Shown: positions 45,605-56,490, counted from the first letter of the stretch. The stretch is DNA of 64,000 bases from Orientallactaga sibirica (GCA_036365145.1 JAEOAD010000026.1:4550001-4614000); one strand, 5' to 3'. Notes: generated from the sequence alone by a model not told the origin. Numbers and translations: made by a program.

Positions 45605-46145
45605 AGAAAACTTTAACAAATGGGAAACCATTGTGAGAATGCTGTGAAAATAACAGATTCATTTCATGCAGTTATGGAAATGAGGGACGTGAATTTTAGA
45701 TGTGCTCCATCCAGCTTCTGGCAAATTTGTCTCAGTTTCTAAAGGTAAGTTTGAAGTTCCTCCTGAACCATTTATCACTGCACTGAAGACACTGTTGCCT
45801 TCTTTGTACTCTCCAGAAAACCTTCAAGAGAACTTTTTATTTTTTCCCTTTGTTCTCTATTGCACATGAGGCTGCACTGACATAATCTTTGTGATTTCAG
45901 ATGTCCCTGGCCCAGCTGCCGGATCCCATCTGGTGTCCTTTATCCAGAACACCTGTTTCAGGAATTAGACAATTAAGGTGATGAACCAGTTCCATGCAGA
46001 AAATAAAAGAAAAAAAATCACATTTCCTTAGGAATGTTAGGAGAAAGAAAAATGTTTAATAAAGCACAATTGCACATCTAATTACCAGATGCAAGCATTT
46101 AGGCAGAACAGACAGTCTAACTGCGGTCTCTTGTTTTGCTCCACT
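45605..46145. other. Unique intron
   Basis: AT-rich single-copy sequence with nothing recognised. Confidence 0.35.
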
Positions 46146-46149
46146 GAGA

Positions 46150-46500
46150 CTCTGTATTAGTTCTCTACTGCTGCGTAACAACATTTCCAGGCATAGTGGT
46201 TTAAGATAACACACATTTAGAATCTCGCAGTTGGTTGAGTCACGGATGCTGGCCCAGCCAGCGGGCCCTCTGCTTGCTGTAAAGCTGTCAGCCGGGCCTG
46301 GGCTCTCATTTGAAGGTGTGGTTTAGGGCACTGTTCAGTGTCTTGTGATGGTACAACTGAAAGCTTCAGTCTTTGGTGACCATTAGCAGAGACTGTCCTC
46401 AGCAATGGAAAGCCATTCTTTGCCACACATGGACCCACTTGCTCCCTTATATCCAGAAAAGGAGAGAGAAAAAGATGCCAGAAAGAGAGAGTGCACCCAC
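46150..46500. mobile_element. Old interspersed repeat, family unresolved
   Basis: TGTATTAGTTCTCTACTGCT, GCGTAACAACATTTCCAGGC, GTGGTTTAAGATAACACACA and GTTGAGTCACGGATGCTGGC resemble the widespread mammalian 'TATTAGTTTCCTATTGCTGC' repeats. Strongly decayed. Confidence 0.45.
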
Positions 46501-46509
46501 ATCTCAAGG

Positions 46510-47310
46510 GATTGTGATGGTTAACCTTGACTGTCAACCGATTTTACTGAGAGGAACCAAAGAGGCTGACTAAGGCATGCGTAGGGGTGTCTCTGAGGTC
46601 ATTTCCAGAGAGAATGGATTAATGGGGAGACCAACTGAGTGTGAGCTCATGTCATAGACTGGGGTCTCTGCATGGACTAGTGGGGAGATCAGCTGAGTGT
46701 GAGCTCATCTCATAGACTGGGGTCTCTGCATGGACTAGTGGGGAGATCAGCTGAGTGTGAGCTCATGTCATAGACTGGAGTCTCTGCATGGACTAGTGGG
46801 GAGATCAGCTGAGTGTGAGCTCATGTCATAGACTGGGGTCTCTGCATGGACTAGTGGGGAGATCAGCTGAGTGTGAGCTCATGTCATAGACTGGGGTCTC
46901 TGCATGGACTAGTGGGGAGATCAGCTGAGTGTGAGCTCATCTCACAGACTGGAGTCTCTGCATGGACTAGTGGGGAGATCAGCTGAGTGTGAGCTCATGT
47001 CATAGACTGGAGTCTCTGCTGCATGGACTGAGTGTGAGGAGTCATAGACTGGGGTCTCTCATGGCTGAGATCAGTGAGTGTGAGCTCATGTCATAGACTG
47101 GGGTCTCTGCATGGACTAGTGGGGAGATCAGCTGAGTGTGAGCTCATGTCATAGACTGGGGTCTCTGCATGGAGCAGTGTTAGGAAAACAGAAAGCCTGT
47201 TGGTGCATGTGTTCTCTCTGCTTGTGGGCTACCAGATATGAGCTGTTCTGTCTGCACTGACATGCCCTCCCAGGAGTCCTGCCTGCCTTGAGTAGTGTGC
47301 CGTGGTCTAA
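46510..47310 (+). mobile_element. Old rodent repeat (possibly hAT/URR1-like) swollen by an internal 58-bp array
   Basis: GTGATGGTTAACCTTGACTG, GTCAACCGATTTTACTGAGA and TGTCTCTGAGGTCATTTCCA start the element. The part beyond the array (TGTGTTCTCTCTGCTTGTGG ... TTGAGTAGTGTGCCGTGGTC) continues it. The copy at 54385-54715 has the same blocks without amplification. I cannot fix the family name; hAT-type is a guess. Confidence 0.55.
46612..47175. repeat. 58-bp minisatellite inside the old repeat, about 10 copies
   Basis: The unit is GACTAGTGGGGAGATCAGCT, GAGTGTGAGCTCATGTCATA, GACTGGGGTCTCTGCATG. Most copies are nearly identical. The first (46612-46673) is the most diverged and merges with the host repeat. 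Copies near 47018-47075 are shortened and scrambled. Each unit has the palindrome TGAGCTCA. Confidence 0.95.
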
Positions 47311-50300
47311 CACAGGTGGAAACACCAGGAGACACGTGCCATGAGCTCTCCTTAGGAGCATGCCTGCCACAGACCCCATGGTGAGTGGGAAGCTGGGGAA
47401 ACTGAGAAAAGCCGAGGTTTAATGGCACCCCTGTACAAGGAGAATTTGTCTTCTGTCGATCTGAACCTACCTCTGATGTACTGCCAGGCAGGAAAATTGA
47501 TCTGCTGGGTTCGCTGTGATGTAAGCACTAGCAGGCACGGGCCATGAGCAAATGACAATGATGTGGTTATTTATGGGAGAGCTATCGGCTGCAGTGGAAC
47601 TCCAGGCAGCAGCAAGAATCTGGGAGGAAGGCAGGGCAAGAGTAGGCAGACTTGCAAGGGACACTGAGATATGGGCTTTAACGCTAGTGTGGACCGCAGG
47701 AGTCACTGGAAAACTGAGAGAAAGCCCAGTCACTAAGACTGCATGAGTAAGGACAGAATGAGGGCCCGGGGAACTGAGACCAGGTGACAGAGGTGTCTGG
47801 GCATAGCACAGTTTGGGGCAGCAAGTCCAATTCCAGATTCTATAGCCAATAGCCCAGGGCCACCTTTGGTCTAACTCTTGGCTTAGTCAGACACTGGCAA
47901 GATGAAGCTGGATGTGAAGATTGTGGCATGGGGAGCTACTGAGCAAGGAAAGACTAGACGTGGCTGGAGCAGTTATGAGCACTGAGGAAACCTCCATCCA
48001 TAGCGCAGCCTGAGTTCCCCAGAACGCAGCCGCAGCCTGCCCCTCTCATCCTGTCTCCCACCAGGCCAACCATTGTAAGTCCCGGCACCGCATGGGTGTG
48101 CGTGCCTCTGCCACTGGTTCTCCATCCGTGCTCCCTGGACTCCCCTGCTCCTCTGTGGGTGAGGAATCCCTGCTGACTTCTGAGGACCGGGTTCAAATGC
48201 TACCTTTTCTGTGAAAGGTGTCCACGGCCCGGGCTCTACTGCCACACTTGTCATCCTGTTATGTCTAGTCTGTGTGTGTTGTCACCTAATAGACCCCAGG
48301 TGTGCGACAGAAAGAGCTTCATCTACCCATGTGGCTTTGAACCCTTCACACCTGGAAGAGTAGCTTCCGTTTAGCATCTGCTGGGTACAAAGGGTTGAAA
48401 CAGCAAACCAGGAAGCAGATCAGTAGTGCTTTGTTGCTCCTGATCTAACAGGCTAATTTTGTTAGTCCCGCCTCACCCCCACCCCTTGTCCCCCCAACTG
48501 TACACCCAAATTCTTGAGGCATGGAGGGGAAATCTGTATACCCCGGCTCACATAGCTGCTGCTCTTTAATGAGCATTAATGCAGCTGAAGCTTGACGTAG
48601 AGGGCTGAAAAAACAGCACTAAATCTTTTATAGACAAACTGCAAATCTGCATGCCCAGCCAGCCGCTTCCCCTGTTGACCCCAAGCTCTGACCCACAGAT
48701 GGTAGAGGTAGAGCACAGCACAGCGCCCACATGTTCCCGGACAAGAGCAAATCCCAAGTGCAGCTCACGGCTGCCACTGTGAGTAACCCAGAAAATCTAC
48801 ATGACCTGGGGGTGACTCAGTGCCTCTCCCCTGGCTGACAAGGAGAACATGTCTTGGCACGGACTCTTTAGCTTAAAGCCACAGCAAAAGTATTTCCTCC
48901 TCACAATGTGTCCTGCACAGGAGAATGGCTTCCTTCTGCCTTTTGCATGCGAGACTTTAATGACCAAACCTAATGCACAGGCACACAGCCCGGCTGCAGA
49001 CCCAGCAGTTACTACTTCTGAGGTTGGCTCCTGCGTTCAGCACTAGGAAATGGTCAGGAGCTGTCCACTTCTACCAGGCTCGAGAAGGAAGGGCTATTCA
49101 TCATCTTCATCCTCAGACGTGCACGACAGTATGTGCCAACTCTCGTCTATGGTGAAAGACTTCAAGTTCAAAGGACTCCCTCAAATCTGTTAGTGCCCAC
49201 GATGACGCCGAGAAGGACAAGTGAGAAACAAGGTCTCAGCTGATCTGCATGAGCACTGCTCAGCCCCTTTATATGGATATTAAACGTTGGAATGGGAACA
49301 ATTTATGCATACATATTTCATTGTATTTTAAAATATGCATACATCCATGTTTTAAAATGGCCCTTTGGCCCGAGATGATGCAAGAACTCCATTTGTAATG
49401 AGGGACAAGCATTAGATATGCTGACAAAAAGAAAAAAGAATTCATTTGCTTAATATGTCCTTCCAGTCAGACTTGTGGAGAAAACATGTCCAGGCCCGGA
49501 AGGCCCTTCTGTCAAGATGCTCTCAACACGACACTGAACACAGCAGGTGCACCCCACAGGGAGAGCCCCGTGCAGAGCTTCCTGGCTTGTCTGCCTATCT
49601 TCTGCTTGTCTTCCCGTTGGATACATATTTCCATGAGCCTGCCCAGTGCTGTGGCTACACTAGGTTCCTTTCTCCAAGAAGGGATTTCGCACAGCCGCCT
49701 GAGTGAGAAATGATGGATATGAAAAAGCAAAGGAACTCTTAAGCTGCATTAGGTGAAGCCGACAAAAGCCTCTTGTACCATACACTTGGCCTTCTTTTCA
49801 AAAGAAAAAAGAAACTGAAATCGAGAGGATATTTACTTCCACCGTTCACTGTTAAGTTCACAGAAAGCCGCTACAATAGCACAGCGATTAGAATCTCCCC
49901 CACGCGCTTCAAGAACCTGCACACCAGCACTCAGCGTGAGCTCTGGGTTGATCTGTCTTCATACCCCGCAGTTGGCCAAGGCACTGGGATTCCGGAGAGT
50001 CCCTTGAAAAGGCCTTCGTGTTCAATGACACAAACACAGTTACACACCTGGCTAAGTCTGTGATTTAATGTGCATGGGATACCTACATGAATAAAAATCT
50101 TCCTCCAAATCCCAAGATGGAACACGAAAAGAAATGACTTTCTAAATTAATACAGTTTCTGTTACAAACCCCGACATGATGAAATAAAAAAGTGCACCAG
50201 AAGTCTGGTAGTAAACTGGCCACTTCACAGGGTATTGGCCTTTGCCAATTCTATCATTGCCTAATATTTCTACAGGTATTGATAGCTTGTAGAACAGTCT

Positions 50301-51117
50301 AGATATGATTTCTTCTAATATGCTATACCAGTGGTTTTCACCTGGGGTGATCTCTCCCCATAAACATGTGGCAATGCCTAGAAGAGTCATGTTTGTTGTC
50401 TCACTTGCAGGGGGCTGCCACCCGTAGTCAGTGGGGAGAAGTCAGTGATGCTAACAGTTGCACAGTGGACAGAAAAGCCCACAGCGAAGAAGGACCCTGT
50501 GCCCTGTGGGCACAGGCAGAGAGCCTGGCGCCATGGTGTTGCTTCTTGAAGTGTCTTGTGAGCATGTGCACATGGCCGTGGTAAGCCTGTGGTACCATGG
50601 CACTCATGGGCTCCATAGGGAAGCCAAGCTCACTGGTCTGTGGAGCACCAAGGTCCCACTGCACACGGAGTAATCACTGTGCCTGTCTGACGCAGTCCTC
50701 TTGGGAGTCTGTTCCCAAGCGTGTGGGCTGTGGGACTCCTCCACTCTTCCAGCCATTCCTCATTATGCCTCGGGTGAGCCCAAAACCCAGCTGGGATAGA
50801 CCCTTGAGAATTTGTCATCAGGATGCCAGGGCTTCAGTTTCTCTTACAACAAAAAGTTCACAGTGTTTTCAAATGCACATTTTAAAATAAGCTGGTTCAG
50901 GGCTGGGACCAGCATGACTGGCCCACACACAGAGACACAGAAGTTCTAGAGCTATGTAAACTAGGGAGGATGACAAATGCCTGAAGGGAGGCAAACATGA
51001 GAAAATGACCTCACCTTGTCCCCAGGTCCCTCCTAAGCCATCAGATGAAATCCCTTGCCCCAAGAACGCATGGTACCAACCTCTATGTCCTGTAATTACA
51101 CGCTCTCTCTCTTTTTT
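47311..51117. other. Unique intron, 3.8 kb with no SINE
   Basis: I find no DIP-like, B1 or B4 copy here, against one about every kilobase elsewhere. Weak MIR/L2-like words occur near 48210-48310. An AT-rich core near 49275-49400 repeats ATGCATACAT. No splice-bounded open frame that I can defend. Confidence 0.4.
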
Positions 51118-51344
51118 TTTTTTAAATATGTATTTATTTATTTGGCAGAGAAAGAGGGAAAGAGAGAGAGAGTGTGTGTGTGAGAGAGAGAGAATGGGCA
51201 CACCAGGGCCTCCAGCCACTGCAAATGAAGTCCAGACGTGTGCACCCTGTTGTGCATCTGGCTAACGTGGGCCCTAGGGAATTGAACCTGGGTCCTTTGG
51301 CTTTGCAGGAAAACACCTTAACCTCTAAGCCCTCTCTCCAGCCC
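51118..51344 (-). mobile_element. DIP-like SINE, antisense
   Basis: GTATTTATTTATTTGGCAGA, ACACCAGGGCCTCCAGCCAC, CTGGCTAACGTGGGCCCTAG and AAGCCCTCTCTCCAGCCC. Confidence 0.93.
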
Positions 51345-51354
51345 TATATTCTCT

Positions 51355-51535
51355 CTCTGTTTTTTTTTTTTTTTTTTTTTTTTTGGTTTTTCGAGGCAGA
51401 GTCTTGCTCTAGTCCAGGCTAACCTGTAATTCACTATGTAGTCTCAGGGTGGCCTTGAACTCATGGCGGTTCTCCTACCTCTGCCTCCCAAATGCTGGGA
51501 TTAAAGGCATGCATCACCACACCGAGCTCTATTCT
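51355..51535 (-). mobile_element. B1 SINE, antisense
   Basis: A 25-base T head, TTCGAGGCAGAGTCTTGCTC and GGGATTAAAGGCATGCATCA. Flanked by CTATATTCTCT and CTCTATTCTCT. Confidence 0.94.
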
Positions 51536-51593
51536 CTTTTTTTGCTTAAACTACTTTAAAGAGTTTTCTTCACTCAAAACTACTGGTTCCTGT

Positions 51594-51668
51594 GCTGGGG
51601 AGTGTCTCAGTGGATCAGTGCTTGCCTAGTACGCATGAAACCCTGGTTCCATCCCTGGAGGATAACCC
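51594..51668 (+). mobile_element. ID-like SINE
   Basis: GCTGGGGAGTGTCTCAGTGG, GTGCTTGCCTAGTACGCATG and CCCTGGTTCCATCCCTGGAG, a tRNA-like head with box-B. Confidence 0.65.
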
Positions 51669-52459
51669 CCCAATCCCAAGAAAACCTCCAATTTCTGACC
51701 AAAATAGGCTCAAAATAATTGTTCTCAACCATATGTCTCCCACCACACCAGGTTTCCTCATGGCCCACTGTACTCCCTCCCTCTGGCCTTCCCTCAAGCA
51801 AATACCAACTGGCTTTCTGTGCCTAAGGGGTAGCGTGAGCTTATCCAGCTCTAACATTAGCAGGACCATGTAATGCGACATGATTCTTAGACTCGTCCAT
51901 GCCGTCACATGCGTGGAGGGCCTGTTCCTTTTTATGGGTGAGAAGCGTTCCAGTGTTTGGATAAGCCACACTTTGTCTACACACTCAGAGTAGATGGACA
52001 TTCCCACTGGTTCAAGATAAAGCAGCTATGAGTTCATGGAAGTTTTTGTGTGGACATATATGTAGGAGTGAAACAGTTGGTCCTACAGGAAGTATGTTAG
52101 ACTTTTCAGGAAGCTGCCATACTGTTGCCCATGGCGGTGGTACAGTTTCACTCTCAGCAGCAGAGCCTGGCAGTCTGGGTTCCTCCACAACCTTACTTAG
52201 CACAGCCTAGTGCGGTTACTCTTGCTAAATGAGTCACTCCAACAGGTACAGTTGTGACTTCAAACTAAAAAACTAAAAGCTATGATGTTGGTCGCCTTTT
52301 CAGGCTGCTTGGTCATTCATCTCACTTGTTAGCTCTTCTGCTGACTTTTAAATCACAATATTTTCTTTTTGTGGTCTCAACAGTACTGTCAAGGATCAGC
52401 AGTTCTTACATTGGTGATGTCCAATTTATAAATTCTATTTTTTATTAATACAAAACTAT

Positions 52460-52694
52460 TCTTGTCATCTCTTTATTTGTTTATTTTGTTATGCACGTGT
52501 GCATGAGAGAGAATTGGCTCACCAGGACCTCCAGCCACCATAATTGAACTCCAGATGCACCCCCTTGTGTACATGTACAACCTTGTGCACTGGCGTCACT
52601 GTGCATCTAGCTTACGTGGGACCTGAAGATTTGAACCTGAGTTCTTAGGCCTCACAGGCAATCACCTTAACTGCTAAGCCATCTCTCTAACCCC
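52460..52694 (-). mobile_element. DIP-like SINE inserted in the L1 fragment
   Basis: ATGAGAGAGAATTGGCTCAC, CACCAGGACCTCCAGCCACC, TAGCTTACGTGGGACCTGAA and AAGCCATCTCTCTAACCC. TCATCTCTTTATT on the left and TCATCTGTTTATT on the right duplicate the L1 target. Confidence 0.93.
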
Positions 52695-52802
52695 TCATCT
52701 GTTTATTCTTGAGTGAGCATTGGTAGTTTTTTTTTACAGAATCTTTTTCATCTAAATTGTCAGATTTATTGACAATTGATGGGCTGGCATTCATTTATTA
52801 TC

Positions 52803-52970
52803 TTTTTGTTGTTGTTGTTTTTTCTGAGGTAGGGTCTCACTCTGGTCCAGGCTGACCTGAAATTAACTGTAGTCTCAGAGTGGCCTTGAACTCACAGTGA
52901 TCCTCCTACCTCTGCCTCCCAAGTGCTGGGATTAAAGGCATGCGCCACCACACCTAGACCTTTATTATCT
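52803..52970 (-). mobile_element. B1 SINE inserted in the L1 fragment
   Basis: GTTGTTGTTTTTTCTGAGGT, CTCCCAAGTGCTGGGATTAA and CGCCACCACACCTAGACC. TTTATTATCTTTTT repeats on both sides. Confidence 0.94.
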
Positions 52971-54000
52971 TTTTAATACTTATAGTGAAATTCAGTGTTT
53001 CATTCCTGAAGTTGATAATTTGTGTCTTGTCTAATTTTGTTTTCCCCTGATTAGTCTGGGCAGCATATAAATTTTACTGATTTTTCTCAATGTATCAGCT
53101 TTAGGATTTATTGAACAGTTTTTCCAATATACATATGCTCACAAGCCAGTCATTGTCCCATATATTAATAACAAAATGTAAAAGCAGAATAAATTTTAAA
53201 TTAATTGCATTGTAAGAATAAATGAAAATAATTTCTAAAGTAATAAAATTGTATAAACTAAAATTGTATAACTAAAGACACAAAAAACTCATGGACTGAG
53301 TACTAGGAAATTCTGCTGAGAGCATTAAAGACACACATGGAGAGACAGGCGTGTTGATCACAATGCTGCCCATGGCAATCCACAGATCCAGTAAAATCTT
53401 TATCAGAATCTCAACAGTGATTTTGGCAGAAACAGAAAAACCCACCATACAATTCATATCCAATCCAAAAGGACCCTCCAGACCCAAGAACTACCTGTCA
53501 AGAGAAGGCTGAAGCTCAAGAAGGGGCACATTCTAGGTCCAAGACTCACTAGAAAGACAGGGATCATGGGACAGAAACAACCCTCCCCCACACGGGCAAG
53601 TCGGAGCGCTGGGACCATGCCATGGAAAAAGGAAAGTCTTTTCAATAAGTGGTGCTGAAAAACTCAACAACCACATGTGATAGAATGAAACTGGATCTCT
53701 ACCTATCCCACACAAAGAATGTATGTATCAAAGGCCTAAACATGAAAGTTAAAACTATAAAATTCCTTGAATAAAACATAAGGAAAGAACTTCATGATCT
53801 TGGATTTGGGCAGTGGTTTCTTAAATGACATCAAAATCACAGCAATAAAACTAGGAATAAACTGAACTTTATGAAAATTAAAATATTTTTATGAATTAAA
53901 GGTTATTTTCAAGAGTGTGAAAAGACAATTCTGTCTCAATTCAGAATGAGACAAGGCATTTACACTATATACCCAATTTACGGACTGACATTTATTTATT

Positions 54001-54001
<1 letters not shown>

Positions 54002-54036
<35 letters not shown>
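54002..54036. repeat. (CA)n microsatellite
   Basis: About 17 CA units at the tail complement of an antisense B1/B4-like SINE. Confidence 0.97.
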
Positions 54037-54037
<1 letters not shown>

Positions 54038-54038
<1 letters not shown>

Positions 54039-54160
54039 TTTTTTGAGACAGAGTCTCTCTCATACTGTAGTACAGACTGGCCTCAAACTTGGGTGGGTCT
54101 CCTGGCTCTGCCTCCTGAGTGTTGGGATTATAGGAATGAACTTCCCCACCCAGCCCACAT
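54038..54160 (-). mobile_element. Old B1-like SINE, antisense
   Basis: TTTTTTTGAGACAGAGTCTC, GTACAGACTGGCCTCAAACT, CTCTGCCTCCTGAGTGTTGG and GATTATAGGAATGAAC. More diverged than the other B1 copies. Confidence 0.75.
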
Positions 54161-54167
54161 CTAAGAT

Positions 54168-54380
54168 AGATGGATAGATAAATATAAATGATAGATATAG
54201 ATGATAGATAGATAGATATTAGAGAGAGAGAATGGGCATGCAAGGGCCTCTAGCCACTGCAAACAAACTCCAGATGCATGCAACACTTTGTGCATCTGGC
54301 ATATGTGGGTACTTGGAATCAAACCTGGGTCCTTAGGCATCACAGGCAAGCACCTTAACCGCTAAACCACCTCTCCAGCC
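54168..54380 (-). mobile_element. DIP-like SINE, antisense, with (GATA)n tail
   Basis: The tail side has become a GATA-rich tract (about 54168-54218). Then come GGCATGCAAGGGCCTCTAGC, CTCCAGATGCATGCAACACT and CTAAACCACCTCTCCAGCC. Confidence 0.9.
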
Positions 54381-54384
54381 TTAG

Positions 54385-54715
54385 AATATGTGATAATGAC
54401 TCTTTATTGTCAACTTGACTAGAAACACACTTCTGGGTTTGCAAGTCTGTGAGAGCATTTCCAGAAAGGTTTAACTAAAGAGGGAAGACAGACCTGTTTT
54501 GAGTGTGAGTGGCACAATCCCATGGGCCAAGCGATCAGAAAGTGAGCTGAGCCCCAGCAGTCTTCTCTCTCTGAGAATGCAACGTCACCAGTTGCTCACC
54601 TCATGCTCCTACCTCCACGACCTCCTACCATGATGGACTGGGAGCCAAAATGAACCCTCCCTTCCTTAAGTTACTCTTGTCACAGGATGGGAGAAGTAAC
54701 ACCTGTCTCAACACT
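54385..54715 (+). mobile_element. Old rodent repeat, same family as 46510-47310
   Basis: TCTTTATTGTCAACTTGACT, GCATTTCCAGAAAGGTTTAA, TAAAGAGGGAAGACAGACCT, CATGATGGACTGGGAGCCAA and AATGAACCCTCCCTTCCTTA. It carries a single copy of the stretch that is amplified in the 46.6-kb element. Confidence 0.6.
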
Positions 54716-54985
54716 AACAAACAATTTAACAATGTGCATTAACTTGAAGACATTCCCCAAAAAAATTCACAAATGACTGACACGCACATGAAATGATACT
54801 AGAGAACTGCAAATTAAAACCATAATGAGGTCCTACTTTATACCAATTGGGATGATGTTATATATTTAAAAGGAAAATGGTTCCCCAGTGGCATGTGTGT
54901 GTGGGGCAAGCCCCAGAATGTGTGTGGGATGGATGAGAATGCTGGGGAGAACCAGGATCTGTGAATACATCAAAAAGAGAGAGTT

Positions 54986-55195
54986 GGGCTAGAGAGATGG
55001 CTCAGTGGTTAAGGTACTTGCCTGTGAAGCCTAACAACCTGGGTTCGGTTCTCCAGTACCCATGTAAAGCCAGATGCACAAGGTGGTACATGAGTCTGGA
55101 ATTCATTTCCAAAGTCTGGAGGCCCTAGTGTGCCCATTCTCTCTGTCTGTCTCTCTTTTCTCTGTCCCTCTCTGCTTGCAGTTAAATAAAAAAAA
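54986..55195 (+). mobile_element. DIP-like SINE
   Basis: TTGGGCTAGAGAGATGGCTC, AGCCAGATGCACAAGGTGGT and GGAATTCATTTCCAAAGTCT, with a CT tail ending AGTTAAATAAAAAAAAGTG. A (TTTG)n run follows at 55199-55226. Confidence 0.92.
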
Positions 55196-55227
55196 GTGTT
55201 TTTTGTTTGTTTGTTTGTTTGTTTGAA

Positions 55228-55650
55228 GAGAGATCCAGTTGTCTAGAATGAGACAGGTCACCTCCACCTCATCTTGACACAAATCACAAATACTGCCCTC
55301 ATGGCTAGCCTGAAAACTAGGCCCAGGGAAACTGCAACAGACACTGTGGTCATTCCAACCTCACCCAACAGAGATCCAGAGTGTACAGAGAAAGCAACAC
55401 TAAATCAGATCTCTATCTTGCCCACCAAGGCTCAGGGGCATCACGAAAGAGGAGGCAGGAAGATTGTAAGAGCATCAGGGTGGGTGGGAATAGCCTGAGG
55501 CACTGGGTTTCCCCACCCTGGCAGAGCCTGACTGGGACCTCTTGGTTCCCACAATGAATGCCAAAGAAGACTCCCAGCAGAATTGTGGCAGGGGAGGGAG
55601 TGTAAGAGTATAACCATTGTATAAAAAAAATGTAAGACAGAAAAAAAACC
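55228..55650 (+). mobile_element. Unassigned retroposon 3' end with A-rich tail (tentative)
   Basis: A 400-base block (AATCACAAATACTGCCCTCA ... AGCCTGACTGGGACCTCTTG ... GTGGCAGGGGAGGGAGTGTA) ends in AAAAAAAATGTAAGACAGAA and an A run. It splits the old L1 between ORF2 positions, so it is a later insertion. It could be the 3' UTR of a younger L1 lineage or a rodent-specific retroposon. I do not recognise it. Confidence 0.4.
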
Positions 55651-55925
55651 CCACTAAGTGTTGTTAACAACACTATGGAGAAACTTGGAACCCCTGTTCA
55701 CTGCTAATGGGAATGTAGCATGACAGTGACAACGGGAACCAATATAATAACTCCCCAAAGAAGTAAGCACAGAATGACCATGTGACCATCAGTCCCACTC
55801 ACTATACGTGCCCCAAAGAACTGAAATCAGGATCTGAAAAAGAAGTAAGGACTTGCCCACCCATGTCCATAACCAGATGAGCCAGTGACCTCAAGGTAGA
55901 AGCAACCCAAGAATTCATCCAGGAT

Positions 55926-56170
55926 GAACTGCACACGCAGTGGACACGACAGCCCACGCTAGTGCACACGCAGTGGACATGACAGCCCATGCTAGTGTAC
56001 ACACAGTGGACACGATGGCCCAGGCCCATGCTACTGTACACACAGTGGACATGAGGGCCCATGCTTGAGCACATGCAGAGGAACAACGGCCCATGCTAGT
56101 GCACATGCAGTGGATACGATGGCTCACACTAGTGCACACGCAGTGGACACGATGGCCCACGCTACTGCAC
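55926..56170. repeat. 33-bp minisatellite inside the L1 fragment, 7-8 copies
   Basis: The unit is TGCACACGCAGTGGACACGA TGGCCCACGCTAG with many substitutions (CACACACAGTGGACATGAG, CACATGCAGAGGAACAACG). It lies between ORF2 blocks CCAAGAATTCATCCAGGATG and ACAGTATGTCACATGAAG, so it arose inside the L1 copy. Confidence 0.93.
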
Positions 56171-56490
56171 AGAAACATCACAGACAGTATGTCACATGAA
56201 GAAAGAGACATAAGAGCACAAATGTGGGATATTCCTCACACATGAAATCTAGCAAACTTAAAGTCATAGGAACAGGAAGCAGAATGGTCATTTCCAGGAA
56301 TCTGGGATGGATGAGGAGTGCCTGTTCCATGGGCACAGGTTAAACTGAGACGATGAAGCAGCTCTGGAATGCATGGGGGGGGGCAGTCACATATCAATGT
56401 ATAAACCTAGTGGCACTCAAGTGCATGACAACAGGAGTTAAAATGTGAAATTTTGTCCTATATGGTTTACCACATATGAAAAAATAAAAT

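Larger units (their letters stand above)
51690..53115 (-). mobile_element. Ancient L1 (L1M-type) fragment, antisense
   Basis: Plus-strand text is the reverse of degraded ORF2. GTTTTTGTGTGGACATATAT and AGGAGTGAAACAGTTGGTCC lie near 52040-52085, GAAGCTGCCATACTGTTGCC near 52110, and CAGATTTATTGACAATTG near 52760 with TTTAATACTTATAGTGAAAT near 52973. All are landmarks of the last third of L1 ORF2. No reading frame survives. A DIP-like SINE and a B1 have inserted into it. Confidence 0.7.
53120..56490 (+). mobile_element. Ancient L1 (L1M-type) 3' half, sense, with nested insertions
   Basis: ORF2-like blocks appear in order: GTTGATCACAATGCTGCCCA, TCAATAAGTGGTGCTGAAAA, GATAGAATGAAACTGGATCT, AGAGAACTGCAAATTAAAAC, GTTCACTGCTAATGGGAATG and CCAAGAATTCATCCAGGATG. 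The 3' end follows with CAGAATGGTCATTTCCAGGA and TATGGTTTACCACATATGAA AAAATAAA. The frame is destroyed. Later insertions are an old B1 with (CA)n, a DIP-like SINE, another old repeat, a second DIP-like SINE and an unassigned retroposon end, plus a 33-bp tandem array. Confidence 0.7.

Noticed and set aside
49600..49720. Possible splice-bounded coding segment near the 86-codon open frame.
   Set aside because: No convincing paired acceptor and donor in a shared frame, and no resemblance to TTC28 or another family.
51690..53125. Twin-primed (5'-inverted) single L1 insertion.
   Set aside because: The antisense and sense parts both contain the same late ORF2 region, which a single twin-priming event would not duplicate.
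53120..56490. An active, young L1 source such as the one known in an intron of human TTC28.
   Set aside because: The L1 here is strongly decayed, has no intact ORF and is broken by several insertions. There is no 5' part or promoter.
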